NCBI RefSeq assembly: GCF_028737325.1
Contig: NZ_JAQZCH010000001.1
Location: 1,346,732 to 1,410,731 of the forward strand
Direction of reading: 5' to 3'
Length of the DNA: 64,000 nucleotides
Source: Microbacterium thalli
GTDB lineage: Bacteria > Actinomycetota > Actinomycetes > Actinomycetales > Microbacteriaceae
Below are positions 1 through 7,682 of the stretch, piece by piece (the first letter of the stretch is position 1; the number at the start of each line of letters is the position of its first letter). Position numbers and translations under genes: made by a program. The notes beneath the pieces are model-generated. The model ran no database searches, had not been told where the DNA came from, and was given only the letters and a program-made list of their open reading frames with translations.

Positions 1-35
1 GGTGTTCATCGCTTCTCGACCGACCGGGGGACCCC

Positions 36-440
36 ATGACCGACCCGAACAACTCGTCCGCGCCGCAGCCTCCGGCGTACCAGCCGCCGGCCTACCCGAC
101 CTCGTCCTCGGACGCGTCGTACGGCAACTCCAACGCGCCCGTGCCCGGCAAGACGCTCGGCATCGTCGCGTTCATCCTGTCGTTCTTCGCGCAGCTGGTC
201 GCGCTGGTGCTCGGTATCGTCGCGCTGGTCCAGAGCAAGAAGGCCGGGCACAAGAACGGGTTCGCTCTGGCCGCGATCATCATCAGCGCCGTCCTCATGG
301 TGGTCGGCATCATCGTGGCGATCGTGCTCTTCACGATCTTCGGCAACGTGGCGAACGACGTCTACCAGGCGTGCGTCGTCGAAGGCGCCGACACGGTGAC
401 CGTGTGGGGCCAGACGCAGTCCTGCGCCGACATGCGCTGA
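36..440 (+). CDS. DUF4190-type small membrane protein
   Basis: A 134-residue protein of unknown function. Residues 1-38 are a Pro/Ser/Tyr-rich cytoplasmic tail with PPAYQPPAYP-type repeats. Two hydrophobic segments follow (about 40-64 and 75-103), separated by a short basic loop KKAGHKNG. The C-terminal about 30 residues contain two cysteines (VYQACVV and QSCADMR). This layout is that of the DUF4190 proteins common in actinobacteria. The ATG at 36 is chosen because the Pro-rich N-terminus starts there; the preceding GGGGGA run is a weak ribosome site. It is followed by a strong terminator, so it is transcriptionally separate from the sugar operon downstream. Confidence 0.75.
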   Translation: MTDPNNSSAPQPPAYQPPAYPTSSSDASYGNSNAPVPGKTLGIVAFILSFFAQLVALVLGIVALVQSKKAGHKNGFALAAIIISAVLMVVGIIVAIVLFTIFGNVANDVYQACVVEGADTVTVWGQTQSCADMR

Positions 441-462
441 CGCCGTCGGCACGCCGAGTACC

Positions 463-496
463 CGAAAGCCCCCGCGGACGACCGCGGGGGCTTTCG
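463..496 (+). terminator. Terminator hairpin after the DUF4190-type gene
   Basis: A perfect GC-rich inverted repeat: arm 463-477, a 4-base loop ACGA at 478-481, and complementary arm 482-496. There is no long T run, as is usual in high-GC actinobacteria. It separates the first gene from the LacI-controlled promoter that begins about 30 bases further on. Confidence 0.75.
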
Positions 497-524
497 CTGT
501 GCGGTCTCAGCTCGGAGCGGCCGG

Positions 525-554
525 TTGCGGCGGCGGCATCAAAGCGCTTAAACT
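525..554 (+). promoter_or_regulatory. Candidate promoter of the sugar ABC transporter operon
   Basis: TTGCGG (525-530) lies 18 bases ahead of TAAACT (549-554), a good actinobacterial -35/-10 pair. A transcript start is expected near 561. The -10 box lies inside the upstream half of the double LacI-like operator at 538-582, so repressor binding would exclude RNA polymerase. Confidence 0.5.
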
Positions 555-582
555 CGGGAGGGCACGGTTTAAGCGCTTTGAT
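538..582. promoter_or_regulatory. Double LacI-family operator
   Basis: A perfect 16-bp inverted repeat: ATCAAAGCGCTTAAAC at 538-553 and its complement at 567-582. Each arm itself contains the CG-centred palindrome AAGCGCTT (542-549 and 571-578), the classical form of a LacI/CcpA-family half-operator pair. The two palindrome centres are 29 bp apart, about three helical turns, so two dimers would bind nearly the same face. The first site covers the predicted -10 box and the second lies just downstream of the predicted start. The likely binder is the LacI-family protein encoded at 5663-6814; that assignment is inferred. Confidence 0.75.
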
Positions 583-616
583 CGCACCGTGTCATCCGCG
601 ATTCAAGGAGGAAGAC

Positions 617-1882
617 GTGAAGTTCAGAACAGTGGCCGGCGGTGTCGCGACCCTCGCGGTGTTCGCCCTGGTGCTCACCGGTTGCGGTCGCGCCGACGAG
701 ACGGCCTCAGGCCCGGCCGAGGTCACCTCGCTCGACAACAGCCCGGCCACCGGGACGCTCAGCGTCTGGGCGATGGGGGCCGAGGGCGAGGCGTTGCCCG
801 AGTTCGTCTCAGAGTTCGAAGAGGCCAACCCCGATGTGAAGATCGAGGTCACCGCGATCCCGTGGGATGCGGCGCACAACAAGATCCAGACGGCGATCGC
901 CGGGGGCAACACCCCCGACATCGCCATGATGGGTTCGACCTGGATGGCCGACTTCGGCGACGCCTTCGCGACGGTTCCCGCCGAGATCCCGACCGACGGC
1001 TTCTTCCCCGGCCCGCTCAGCACCACCGAGTTCGACGACCGTGCGGCCGGCGTTCCCTGGTACGTGGACACCCGCGTGCTGTACTACCGCACCGACCTGG
1101 CGCAGCAGGCCGGCTGGACGCAGGCGCCGACCGACTGGGACGAGCTGCAGCAGCTCGCCGCCGACATGAAGGACAAGGCGGGCGCCGATTTCGGCATCCG
1201 GATGCCGGGTGGCAACGACTCCTTCCAGGGCGCCATGTGGATGCCGTGGTCGGCCGGCGCCGAGCTGATCGACGGAGACGCCTGGACCCTCGACACCCCC
1301 GAGATGGCCGAGGGGCTGGCGTACTACCAGAGCTTCTTCGACAAGGGGCTCGCCGATGCGGACGCTGATGTCTCGGCCGGAGCGACCGAGTCGGAGTTCG
1401 TCGCCGGCACCACCCCCATGGTCGTCGAAGGGCCGTTCCTCCGAGGCCAGCTCGAGCTCGTGGGCGGCGAAGACTTCGCCTCGAAGTACACCACGGCCGT
1501 GCTGCCGGCAGCCGACGAGTCGGTGTCGTTCAGCGGCGGCGCGAACCTCGTCGTGTTCGAGAACAGCGCCAACGCCGAGTCGGCTTGGAAGCTCGTGCGC
1601 TGGCTGAGCGAGCCCGAGACGCAGGTCGCCTTCTACGAGGAGACCGGTGACCTCCCGGCGCTGCAGGCTGCGTGGGACGACCCCGCGCTGGCGGATGACA
1701 CCAGCCTGACCACCTTCGGCGAGCAGCTGCAGACGGCCAAGGCTCCGCCCGTCACCACGAGCTGGGTGCAGGTCGCCGCGAAGGGCGATCAGGCGCTCGA
1801 GCAACTGCGTCGTGGCGGCGCCGACGTCGCGACCGTGCTGCAGAAGCTCCAGTCGGACGCCGACGCCATCGGCGTGAAGTGA
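617..1882 (+). CDS. ABC transporter sugar-binding lipoprotein (family 1 solute-binding protein)
   Basis: 421 residues. A lipoprotein signal (basic MKFR, hydrophobic segment, lipobox LTGC with Cys23) is followed by the family-1 sugar-binding fold: LSVWAMGAEGEALPEFVSEF near residue 50, TPDIAMMGSTWMADF and GVPWYVDTRVLYYRTD further on. It captures a sugar outside the membrane for the two permeases that follow. The GTG at 617 is chosen because AAGGAGGAA (605-613) lies 4 bases upstream and the lipoprotein signal begins there; the open frame continues far upstream only for lack of stops. The operon is SBP, permease, permease, GH3 glycosidase, with the LacI regulator directly after. The substrate is not readable; a plant-derived beta-linked oligosaccharide is inferred from the GH3 gene. 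Confidence 0.93.
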   Translation: MKFRTVAGGVATLAVFALVLTGCGRADETASGPAEVTSLDNSPATGTLSVWAMGAEGEALPEFVSEFEEANPDVKIEVTAIPWDAAHNKIQTAIAGGNTPDIAMMGSTWMADFGDAFATVPAEIPTDGFFPGPLSTTEFDDRAAGVPWYVDTRVLYYRTDLAQQAGWTQAPTDWDELQQLAADMKDKAGADFGIRMPGGNDSFQGAMWMPWSAGAELIDGDAWTLDTPEMAEGLAYYQSFFDKGLADADADVSAGATESEFVAGTTPMVVEGPFLRGQLELVGGEDFASKYTTAVLPAADESVSFSGGANLVVFENSANAESAWKLVRWLSEPETQVAFYEETGDLPALQAAWDDPALADDTSLTTFGEQLQTAKAPPVTTSWVQVAAKGDQALEQLRRGGADVATVLQKLQSDADAIGVK

Positions 1883-2844
1883 CCTCGATGTCCACGTCCA
1901 CCCTCCCCGCGGCCGGAGCCGTCACCGACTCCGGCCGCGGGGCCTCCCGCCCCGGCGGCCTGCATGCGCGCCAGCGCAAGCGCCAGGCGCTCATCGCGTG
2001 GGCGTTCTGCCTGCCGTTCGTCGCCGTGTTCGCCGTCTTCATGCTCTTCCCGATCGTCGGGTCGTTCGCGATGTCGTTCACCGACTTCACGGCGCGCGAC
2101 ATCACCTCGCCGTTCGCGGTGAACTTCGTGTGGCTCGACCAGTTCGCGACCCTCTTCCGCGACCCGCGCTTCCTCACCTCGCTCGGTGTCACGGCCGTCT
2201 TCGTCGTCGTCGGCATCCCCGTGACGATGGTGCTCGCCCTCGCTCTCGCGCTTGCGCTCAACAGCGGGGGAGGGCGCATCGTGGCGTTCTTCCGCGTCGG
2301 CTTCTACGCGCCCGTGGTCACGAGCATCGTCGCCGTGGCCGTCGTCTGGCGCTACATCCTCCAGCCCGAGGGGCTGCTCAACTCCGCCCTCGCGGTCGTC
2401 GGCATCGACGGGCCCAACTGGCTGAACGATCCCGCGTTCGCGTTGCCTTCGCTCATCATGATGGCGGTGTGGCGCAACGTCGGCACGCTGATGGTGATCT
2501 TCCTCGCGGGGCTGCAGGCGGTGCCGCAGGACGTCAACGAAGCCGCGACGATGGACGGCGCCTCGTCGTGGCGCCGACTGATCTCGGTCACCCTGCCGCT
2601 GCTGCGCCCGACGATCCTGCTCGGCGCCGTCCTCATCTCGGTCGGCTACCTGCAGTTCTTCGAGGAGGCCTTCGTGATGACCAAGGGCGGGCCGCTCGAT
2701 TCGACGCTGTCGGTGGCGTACTACACCTTCCAGCAGTTCGGTTTCGGCGAGTACGGTCTCGCGTCCGCCGCGAGCTACGTGCTCTTCCTCGCCATCGCCC
2801 TGCTGAGCCTGCTGCAGTTCCGGCTGCTCCGTTCGAAGGACTGA
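1879..2844 (+). CDS. Sugar ABC transporter permease (MalF/UgpA type)
   Basis: 321 residues with about six membrane spans. A basic N-terminal stretch HARQRKRQAL precedes the first span. The ABC-permease coupling loop (EAA motif) is visible as EAATMDGASSWRRLISVTLP near residues 220-240, the contact point for the ATPase. It forms the channel with the next gene. GTG at 1879 overlaps the SBP stop by four bases (GTGA), indicating translational coupling; an ATG at 1888 is the alternative start. No ATPase gene is in the operon, so a shared MsiK-type ATPase encoded elsewhere is inferred, as is usual for actinobacterial sugar importers. Confidence 0.93.
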   Translation: MTSMSTSTLPAAGAVTDSGRGASRPGGLHARQRKRQALIAWAFCLPFVAVFAVFMLFPIVGSFAMSFTDFTARDITSPFAVNFVWLDQFATLFRDPRFLTSLGVTAVFVVVGIPVTMVLALALALALNSGGGRIVAFFRVGFYAPVVTSIVAVAVVWRYILQPEGLLNSALAVVGIDGPNWLNDPAFALPSLIMMAVWRNVGTLMVIFLAGLQAVPQDVNEAATMDGASSWRRLISVTLPLLRPTILLGAVLISVGYLQFFEEAFVMTKGGPLDSTLSVAYYTFQQFGFGEYGLASAASYVLFLAIALLSLLQFRLLRSKD

Positions 2845-2848
2845 CCCG

Positions 2849-3736
2849 ATGACCACGATCCCCGCCCCCGTGGTGGACACCGTCGCGCCGGCCCCGACGA
2901 CCCGTCGCCGCCGCCGCCGCGGTCTCGGTCCCCGCGCGATCACGTACACCGTCCTGAGCGTCGGCCTCGCGCTGTGGCTCATCCCATTCGTCTGGATGCT
3001 GCTCGGGTCCGTCAAGACCCAGGGTGAGATCCTGCAGCGGCCGCCGACCTGGCTGCCTCAGAACCCCACGGGTGAGAACTTCGCCCAGTGGTTCGGTCCG
3101 CTCGACTTCGGCCACTTCTTCGTCAACAGCCTCGTCGTGGCTGTCGTCACGGTGCTCGGCAACATCGTGTTCTGCTCGATGGTCGGCTACGCGCTGGCGA
3201 AGATGGAGTTCCCCGGCAAGCGGGTGCTCTTCGTCCTCGTGATGGTGACGCTCATGGTCCCCGGCGTGGTCACCTTCGTGCCGCTGTTCGTCATGGTGTC
3301 GTCGCTGGGCCTGGTCAACACCTACCCGGCGCTCATCCTGCCCTTCATCACCGCTCCCATCGGCGTCTTCCTCATGCGCCAGTTCATCCAGGGCATCCCC
3401 GACGCGCTGCTCGAGGCGGCGCGGCTCGACGGCGCGGGGGAGTGGCGGATCTTCTCGCGGATCGTGATGCCGCTGTGCGGCCCGCCGCTGGCGACCCTCG
3501 GCATCCTCACCTTCCTGGCGTCGTGGAACAACTTCCTCTGGCCGCTCGTGTCGGCCCAGAGCGAGGACATGTACACGCTCCCGGTGGCGCTGTCGCTGTA
3601 TTCGACGGGGCAGAACGCCACCAACTACGGCCTGCTCCTGGCCGGATCCGTGCTGGTCATCGCGCCGATCATCGTGCTGTTCATCTTCTTGCAGCGCTGG
3701 TTCATCCGCGGCGTCGCCACGACCGGACTCAAGTGA
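2849..3736 (+). CDS. Sugar ABC transporter permease (MalG/UgpE type)
   Basis: 295 residues: an Arg-rich N-terminus ([10 protein letters not shown]), then about six membrane spans, with the coupling loop EAARLDGAGEWRIFSRIVMP near residue 190. It is the second half of the heterodimeric permease. The ATG lies 4 bases after the previous stop, with GAAGGA upstream as ribosome site. The C-terminus RWFIRGVATTGLK is typical of the MalG branch (the family commonly ends in a short basic tail of this kind). Confidence 0.93.
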   Translation: MTTIPAPVVDTVAPAPTTRRRRRRGLGPRAITYTVLSVGLALWLIPFVWMLLGSVKTQGEILQRPPTWLPQNPTGENFAQWFGPLDFGHFFVNSLVVAVVTVLGNIVFCSMVGYALAKMEFPGKRVLFVLVMVTLMVPGVVTFVPLFVMVSSLGLVNTYPALILPFITAPIGVFLMRQFIQGIPDALLEAARLDGAGEWRIFSRIVMPLCGPPLATLGILTFLASWNNFLWPLVSAQSEDMYTLPVALSLYSTGQNATNYGLLLAGSVLVIAPIIVLFIFLQRWFIRGVATTGLK

Positions 3737-3780
3737 CGACCGCGACGCGGCATCCGTCCCCCCACGAACGAAAGCTCTCC

Positions 3781-5625
3781 ATGCGACCCGACTTCCACAC
3801 CGCACCCGACGGCACGCGCTTCCGCGACCTCAACGGCAACGGGGTGCTCGATCCGTACGAGGACCCGCGCCTGAGCCCCGAAGAGCGCGCCGATGACCTC
3901 GTCGGACGGATGTCGCCGGTCGAGAAGATCGGGCTGATGTTCCAGACCGTCATCGAGATCGGTCCCGAGGGGGAGCTGCTCGAGGCGCCGGGCGCGATCT
4001 CGAAGTCGCCCACCTCGGACGTCGTCGTGGGCAAGAACATGAGCCACTTCAACGTCCATGCGATCCGCACGGCTCGCGAGGGCGCGCGCTGGAACAACCA
4101 CGTGCAGCGTCTTGCCGAGAGCACGCCGCACGGCATCCCGGTCACGATCAGCACCGACCCGCGCCACGCCTTCGTCGAGAACACCGGCGTCGCATTCTCG
4201 GCCGGGCCGTTCTCGCAGTGGCCCGAGCCGCTGGGCCTGGCCGCGCTGGATGACCTCGAGGTCATCGAGCGGTTCGCCGACGTCGCTCGGCGCGAGTACT
4301 GCGCCGTCGGCATCCGCGCGGCGCTGCATCCGCAGATCGACCTCCCGACCGAGGCGCGCTGGGGACGCCAGGCGCAGACCTTCGGGTTCGACGCGGACCG
4401 GGTCTCGCAGATCACCGCGGCCTACCTGCGCGGGTTCCAGGGCGAGCATCTCGGCGCCGACAGCGTCGCGTGCACGACGAAGCACTTCCCCGGCGGCGGC
4501 CCGCAGCTCGACGGCGAGGACGCGCACTTCCCGTACGGGCGCGAGCAGGTGTACCCGGGCGAGATGTTCGAGTATCACCTCGAGCCGTTCCGCGAAGCGA
4601 TCCGACGCGGCACCGCCGGCATGATGCCCTACTACGGCATGCCCGTCGGTCTCGAGCGGAACGGAGAGCCGATCGCCGAGGTCGGATTCGCCTACAACCG
4701 GCAGATCATCACCGACCTGCTGCGCGACGAGCTGGGCTACGACGGCGTCGTCGTCACCGACTGGGAGCTCGTCAACGACAACCACGTCGGCGATCAGGTC
4801 CTCCCCGCACGCGCCTGGGGAGTCGAAGAGCTCGACCCCACCGAGCGGATGCTGCGCCTGCTCGACGCCGGCGTGGACCAGTTCGGCGGCGAGGAGTGCA
4901 CGGAGCTGCTCGTCGACCTCGTCGAGCGCGGCGTCGTGCCGATCGAACGCGTCGACGTCTCGGCCCGCCGCATCCTGCTCGTGAAGTTCCGCCTCGGCCT
5001 GTTCGACGATCCGTACGTCGACGAGGACGAGGCCGAGCGCATCGTCGGCAACGCCGAGTTCCGCGCGCTCGGGGAGCGGGCGCAGGCCGAGTCGCTGACG
5101 GTGCTGCAGAACCGGGACGGCGTCCTGCCGCTCCGGGCGACGCCGCGCCCGCGCGTGTACGCCGAGAACATCGGTGACGATGCACTCGCGGCCGTCGGCG
5201 AGCGGGTGTCGCGGCCCGAGGATGCCGACGTCGCCGTGGTCCGGATCGGAGCGCCGTTCGAGCCGCGCGACGACCTCTTCCTCGAGAAGTGGTTCCACCA
5301 GGGATCCCTCGAGTTCGGGCCGGGCCTCGTGGCGCGGCTCGCCCGCGTCGCCGCGCACGCCCCGCTCGTGGTGGTCGTCGGGCTCGACCGACCGGCGATC
5401 CTCACCCCGCTCGTGCCGGTCGCCTCGGCGATCGTCGCCGACTACGGCAGCTCCGATGCCGCGGTCCTGGCCGCCCTCACGGGGGCGGTGGCGCCGCGGG
5501 GACAGCTGCCCGTCGAGATCCCCCGTTCGATGGATCAGGTCCGGCGTTCGCGCACCGACGTCCCGGGTGACACGGTCGATCCGATCTTCCCGCGTGGCAC
5601 CGGTCTGTCGATCGTGACGGCATGA
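3781..5625 (+). CDS. Glycoside hydrolase family 3 (beta-glucosidase/beta-xylosidase type)
   Basis: 614 residues without a signal peptide, so cytoplasmic. The GH3 N-domain carries KHFPGGG (about residue 234) and the nucleophile region VVVTDWELVND with Asp327; the C-domain begins around residue 430 (LTVLQNRDGVLPL) and ends with a FPRGTGLS motif. It would hydrolyse the sugar imported by the preceding transporter. Near the N-terminus, DLNGNGVLDPYED resembles a calcium-binding EF-hand/dockerin-like loop, as seen in several GH3 enzymes. It lacks the PA14 and fibronectin-like domains of larger relatives. ATG 3781 is 44 bases after the permease; the frame is open upstream, but the GH3 similarity starts here. 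The exact substrate is not determinable. Confidence 0.9.
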   Translation: MRPDFHTAPDGTRFRDLNGNGVLDPYEDPRLSPEERADDLVGRMSPVEKIGLMFQTVIEIGPEGELLEAPGAISKSPTSDVVVGKNMSHFNVHAIRTAREGARWNNHVQRLAESTPHGIPVTISTDPRHAFVENTGVAFSAGPFSQWPEPLGLAALDDLEVIERFADVARREYCAVGIRAALHPQIDLPTEARWGRQAQTFGFDADRVSQITAAYLRGFQGEHLGADSVACTTKHFPGGGPQLDGEDAHFPYGREQVYPGEMFEYHLEPFREAIRRGTAGMMPYYGMPVGLERNGEPIAEVGFAYNRQIITDLLRDELGYDGVVVTDWELVNDNHVGDQVLPARAWGVEELDPTERMLRLLDAGVDQFGGEECTELLVDLVERGVVPIERVDVSARRILLVKFRLGLFDDPYVDEDEAERIVGNAEFRALGERAQAESLTVLQNRDGVLPLRATPRPRVYAENIGDDALAAVGERVSRPEDADVAVVRIGAPFEPRDDLFLEKWFHQGSLEFGPGLVARLARVAAHAPLVVVVGLDRPAILTPLVPVASAIVADYGSSDAAVLAALTGAVAPRGQLPVEIPRSMDQVRRSRTDVPGDTVDPIFPRGTGLSIVTA

Positions 5626-5635
5626 GGCCGCTGGG

Positions 5636-5641
5636 TAGACT
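5636..5641 (+). promoter_or_regulatory. Candidate -10 box of the LacI-family regulator gene
   Basis: TAGACT at 5636-5641 matches the actinobacterial TANNNT -10 consensus, with the ATG 21 bases downstream behind a GAGG-containing ribosome site. It suggests the regulator has its own short-leader promoter in addition to read-through from the GH3 gene. No AAGCGCTT operator is visible here, so autoregulation through that site is not supported. Confidence 0.4.
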
Positions 5642-5662
5642 CCCCGAGGAATCGAGGTAGTC

Positions 5663-6814
5663 ATGGCGATCGGGCGTCCCACCGTCTATGACGTCGCGGA
5701 ACGGGCCGGGGTGTCGATCGCGACGGTGTCGTTCGCGTTCCGGCGGCCCGACAAGGTGCGCAGCGAGACCCGCGAGGTGGTGCTCCGTGTCGCGCGCGAG
5801 CTGGGGTACGTCCCGAGCGGCTCGGCCCGGAACCTCGCGCGCGGCCGCACCGGTGTGCTCGGGCTGCACCTGTTCGACCTGCTCGTCGAGTCGGCCACGC
5901 CCCTCGACCTCGATCCCGCGCGACCCGCGCCGCCCGCGCGGAGCCGTCTCACGGATCTGGCCGATCTCGACCTCGACGGCGGCCTGCTCGCCTGGGACTC
6001 GGACGAGGACAGCCGTCGCAGTGAGCCGCGCACCTTCCCGCTGTATGTCGACGAGGTCCAGCGCGGCTTCGTCCTCGAATGCAAGCGGAACGGGTCGGCG
6101 GTGCTGCTGAGCACCGGTGGCCGCGGCGCCTCCGAGATCGCCGACACGGCGGGCCAGGTCGATGGTCTCGCGATCCTGCCCGGCGCGACCGTCGACGCCT
6201 CGCTCGGCTCGGTCGCCTCGACGCTGCCGGTGGTCGTGTTGAGCTCGCCGATCGGCGACGCCCATCACGTGCTCGCCGACAACGCCGGTGGCGAGCGGAT
6301 GCTCGTCGACCACTTCGTCCGTACGCACGGCGCGCGCTCGTTCGGATGGATCGACGCTCCCGCGGGCTTCGACACCGACGAGCGACGGACGGCGTTCTTC
6401 GATGCCGTCGCCGCGCATCCGGGGGCCTCGGCCGAGGTGCTCGATGTCGTGAACCTCGAGCGTTCGCCATCGTTCCCCGAACTCACCGGTCGCATCCGTG
6501 CCGGGGCGCTGCCGGACGCGGTGCTGTGCGCCACCGACCAGTTGGCTCTCGCGACCCTCGACGTGCTGCACGCCCACGGCGTCGACGTCCCGCGTCAGGT
6601 GGGACTCGCCGGGTTCGACGGCATCCAGGCGGCACGGATGTCGACGCCGCCGCTGACGACCGTGCGCCAGCCGATGGAGCTGATGGGGCGCCTCGCCGCG
6701 CATCTGCTGCTCAACGACCCCGCCGACGGCACACTCGAGCGACGCAGCGTGCGCGTCGAGGTCGAGCTGCGCATCGGCGGCAGCTGCGGCTGCGGGGTCG
6801 CCGTCAGTCGGTGA
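5663..6814 (+). CDS. LacI-family transcriptional regulator
   Basis: 383 residues. The helix-turn-helix is at the very N-terminus (PTVYDVAERAGVSIATVSFAF, residues about 5-25) followed by the hinge region VARELGYVPSGSARNLARG. The rest is the periplasmic-binding-like effector domain (GLAILPGATVDA, LADNAGGERMLVDH, GLAGFDGIQAARMSTPPLTTVRQP). It ends with a cysteine-containing tail SCGCGV. It is the expected repressor of the upstream transporter/GH3 operon, acting on the double operator at 538-582 and released by the imported sugar. Its stop codon overlaps the convergent hydrolase gene by 11 bases. Confidence 0.92.
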   Translation: MAIGRPTVYDVAERAGVSIATVSFAFRRPDKVRSETREVVLRVARELGYVPSGSARNLARGRTGVLGLHLFDLLVESATPLDLDPARPAPPARSRLTDLADLDLDGGLLAWDSDEDSRRSEPRTFPLYVDEVQRGFVLECKRNGSAVLLSTGGRGASEIADTAGQVDGLAILPGATVDASLGSVASTLPVVVLSSPIGDAHHVLADNAGGERMLVDHFVRTHGARSFGWIDAPAGFDTDERRTAFFDAVAAHPGASAEVLDVVNLERSPSFPELTGRIRAGALPDAVLCATDQLALATLDVLHAHGVDVPRQVGLAGFDGIQAARMSTPPLTTVRQPMELMGRLAAHLLLNDPADGTLERRSVRVEVELRIGGSCGCGVAVSR

Positions 6815-7673
6815 TGCGGCAGTGGGTGCGCAGCTCGCCGATGCCGTCGATGCCCACCGTGACGACCGAGCGGTCGCGCAGGAAGATCTGCGGGTCGCGC
6901 GAGTAGCCCGCACCGCCGGGGCTGCCGGTCGAGATGAGCGTTCCCGGCAGCAGCGTCGCCGCAGTCGACAGGTGCGCGACGAGCGTCGCAACGGAGCGGA
7001 TCATCTGGCCCGTCGAGGCATCCTGCACCGTCTGTCCGTCGACGACGGCCCAGATGTGCAGGTCCTGCGGGTCCGGGATCTCATCGGCGGTGACGACGAA
7101 GGGACCGGTGGGCGTGAAGCCGTCGAAGGACTTGCAGCGCGACCACTGGGCCTCGGAGAACTGGATGTCGCGGGCGGTGATGTCGTTGACGACGGTGTAG
7201 CCCCACACGTGGTCGAGGGCCGCATCGGCGGCGACGTTCTTGGCCGGGCGTCCGATGATGACGCCGAGCTCGGCCTCGTAGTCGACCGACTCGCTGAGGC
7301 TCCGCGGCCACGAGGTCGTCGCCTCGTGCGCGGTCAGCGAGTTCGGCCACAGCGTGAACACGGTCGGCGCGCTGTCGGCCTTCAAACCCAGCTCGCTCGA
7401 GTGGGCGGCGTAGTTGAGTCCCACGGCGAGCACGATCGGGGGAGCGAGCACCGCCGACGCGTAGGTGACGCCCGCGAGCTGGTGCCAGGCGACACCACCG
7501 GCCGCAGCGGCCTCGGCGACGCGCGCCAAACCCTCGTCGCCGAGCTCGACCAGCTGCTGCAGCCGATCGGGTGCGCCGTCGAACAGGTCGCCGACGAAGG
7601 TGGCCCGGTCGTCGTCGACGAGCACGAGTCGGGGTTCGTCGGCCCCCGCGGTCATCACGTGGGCAAAGCGCAT
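6804..7673 (-). CDS. Fumarylacetoacetate hydrolase (FAH) family enzyme
   Basis: 289 residues. The FAH catalytic core is clear: LAVGLNYAAHSSELG, DYEAELGVIIGRPAKNV (metal-binding Glu residues) and GYTVVNDITARDIQ (metal-binding Asp), ending with the ISTGSPGGAGYSRDPQIFLRDRS region. Members hydrolyse C-C bonds of acylpyruvates or decarboxylate/hydrate ring-cleavage products using Mg2+ or Mn2+. The gene starts 9 bases after the MHS-type permease stop, so the two form an operon: uptake of an organic acid followed by its cleavage. The precise substrate is unknown. Confidence 0.9.
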   Translation of the reverse strand: MRFAHVMTAGADEPRLVLVDDDRATFVGDLFDGAPDRLQQLVELGDEGLARVAEAAAAGGVAWHQLAGVTYASAVLAPPIVLAVGLNYAAHSSELGLKADSAPTVFTLWPNSLTAHEATTSWPRSLSESVDYEAELGVIIGRPAKNVAADAALDHVWGYTVVNDITARDIQFSEAQWSRCKSFDGFTPTGPFVVTADEIPDPQDLHIWAVVDGQTVQDASTGQMIRSVATLVAHLSTAATLLPGTLISTGSPGGAGYSRDPQIFLRDRSVVTVGIDGIGELRTHCRITD

Positions 7674-7682
7674 GATCCCAGG

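Noticed and set aside
2..616. A 626-residue open frame running from position 2 through the sugar-binding protein
   Set aside because: The part before 617 is Arg/Pro-rich frame noise over the DUF4190-type gene, a terminator and a promoter; the lipoprotein signal and ribosome site fix the start at 617.
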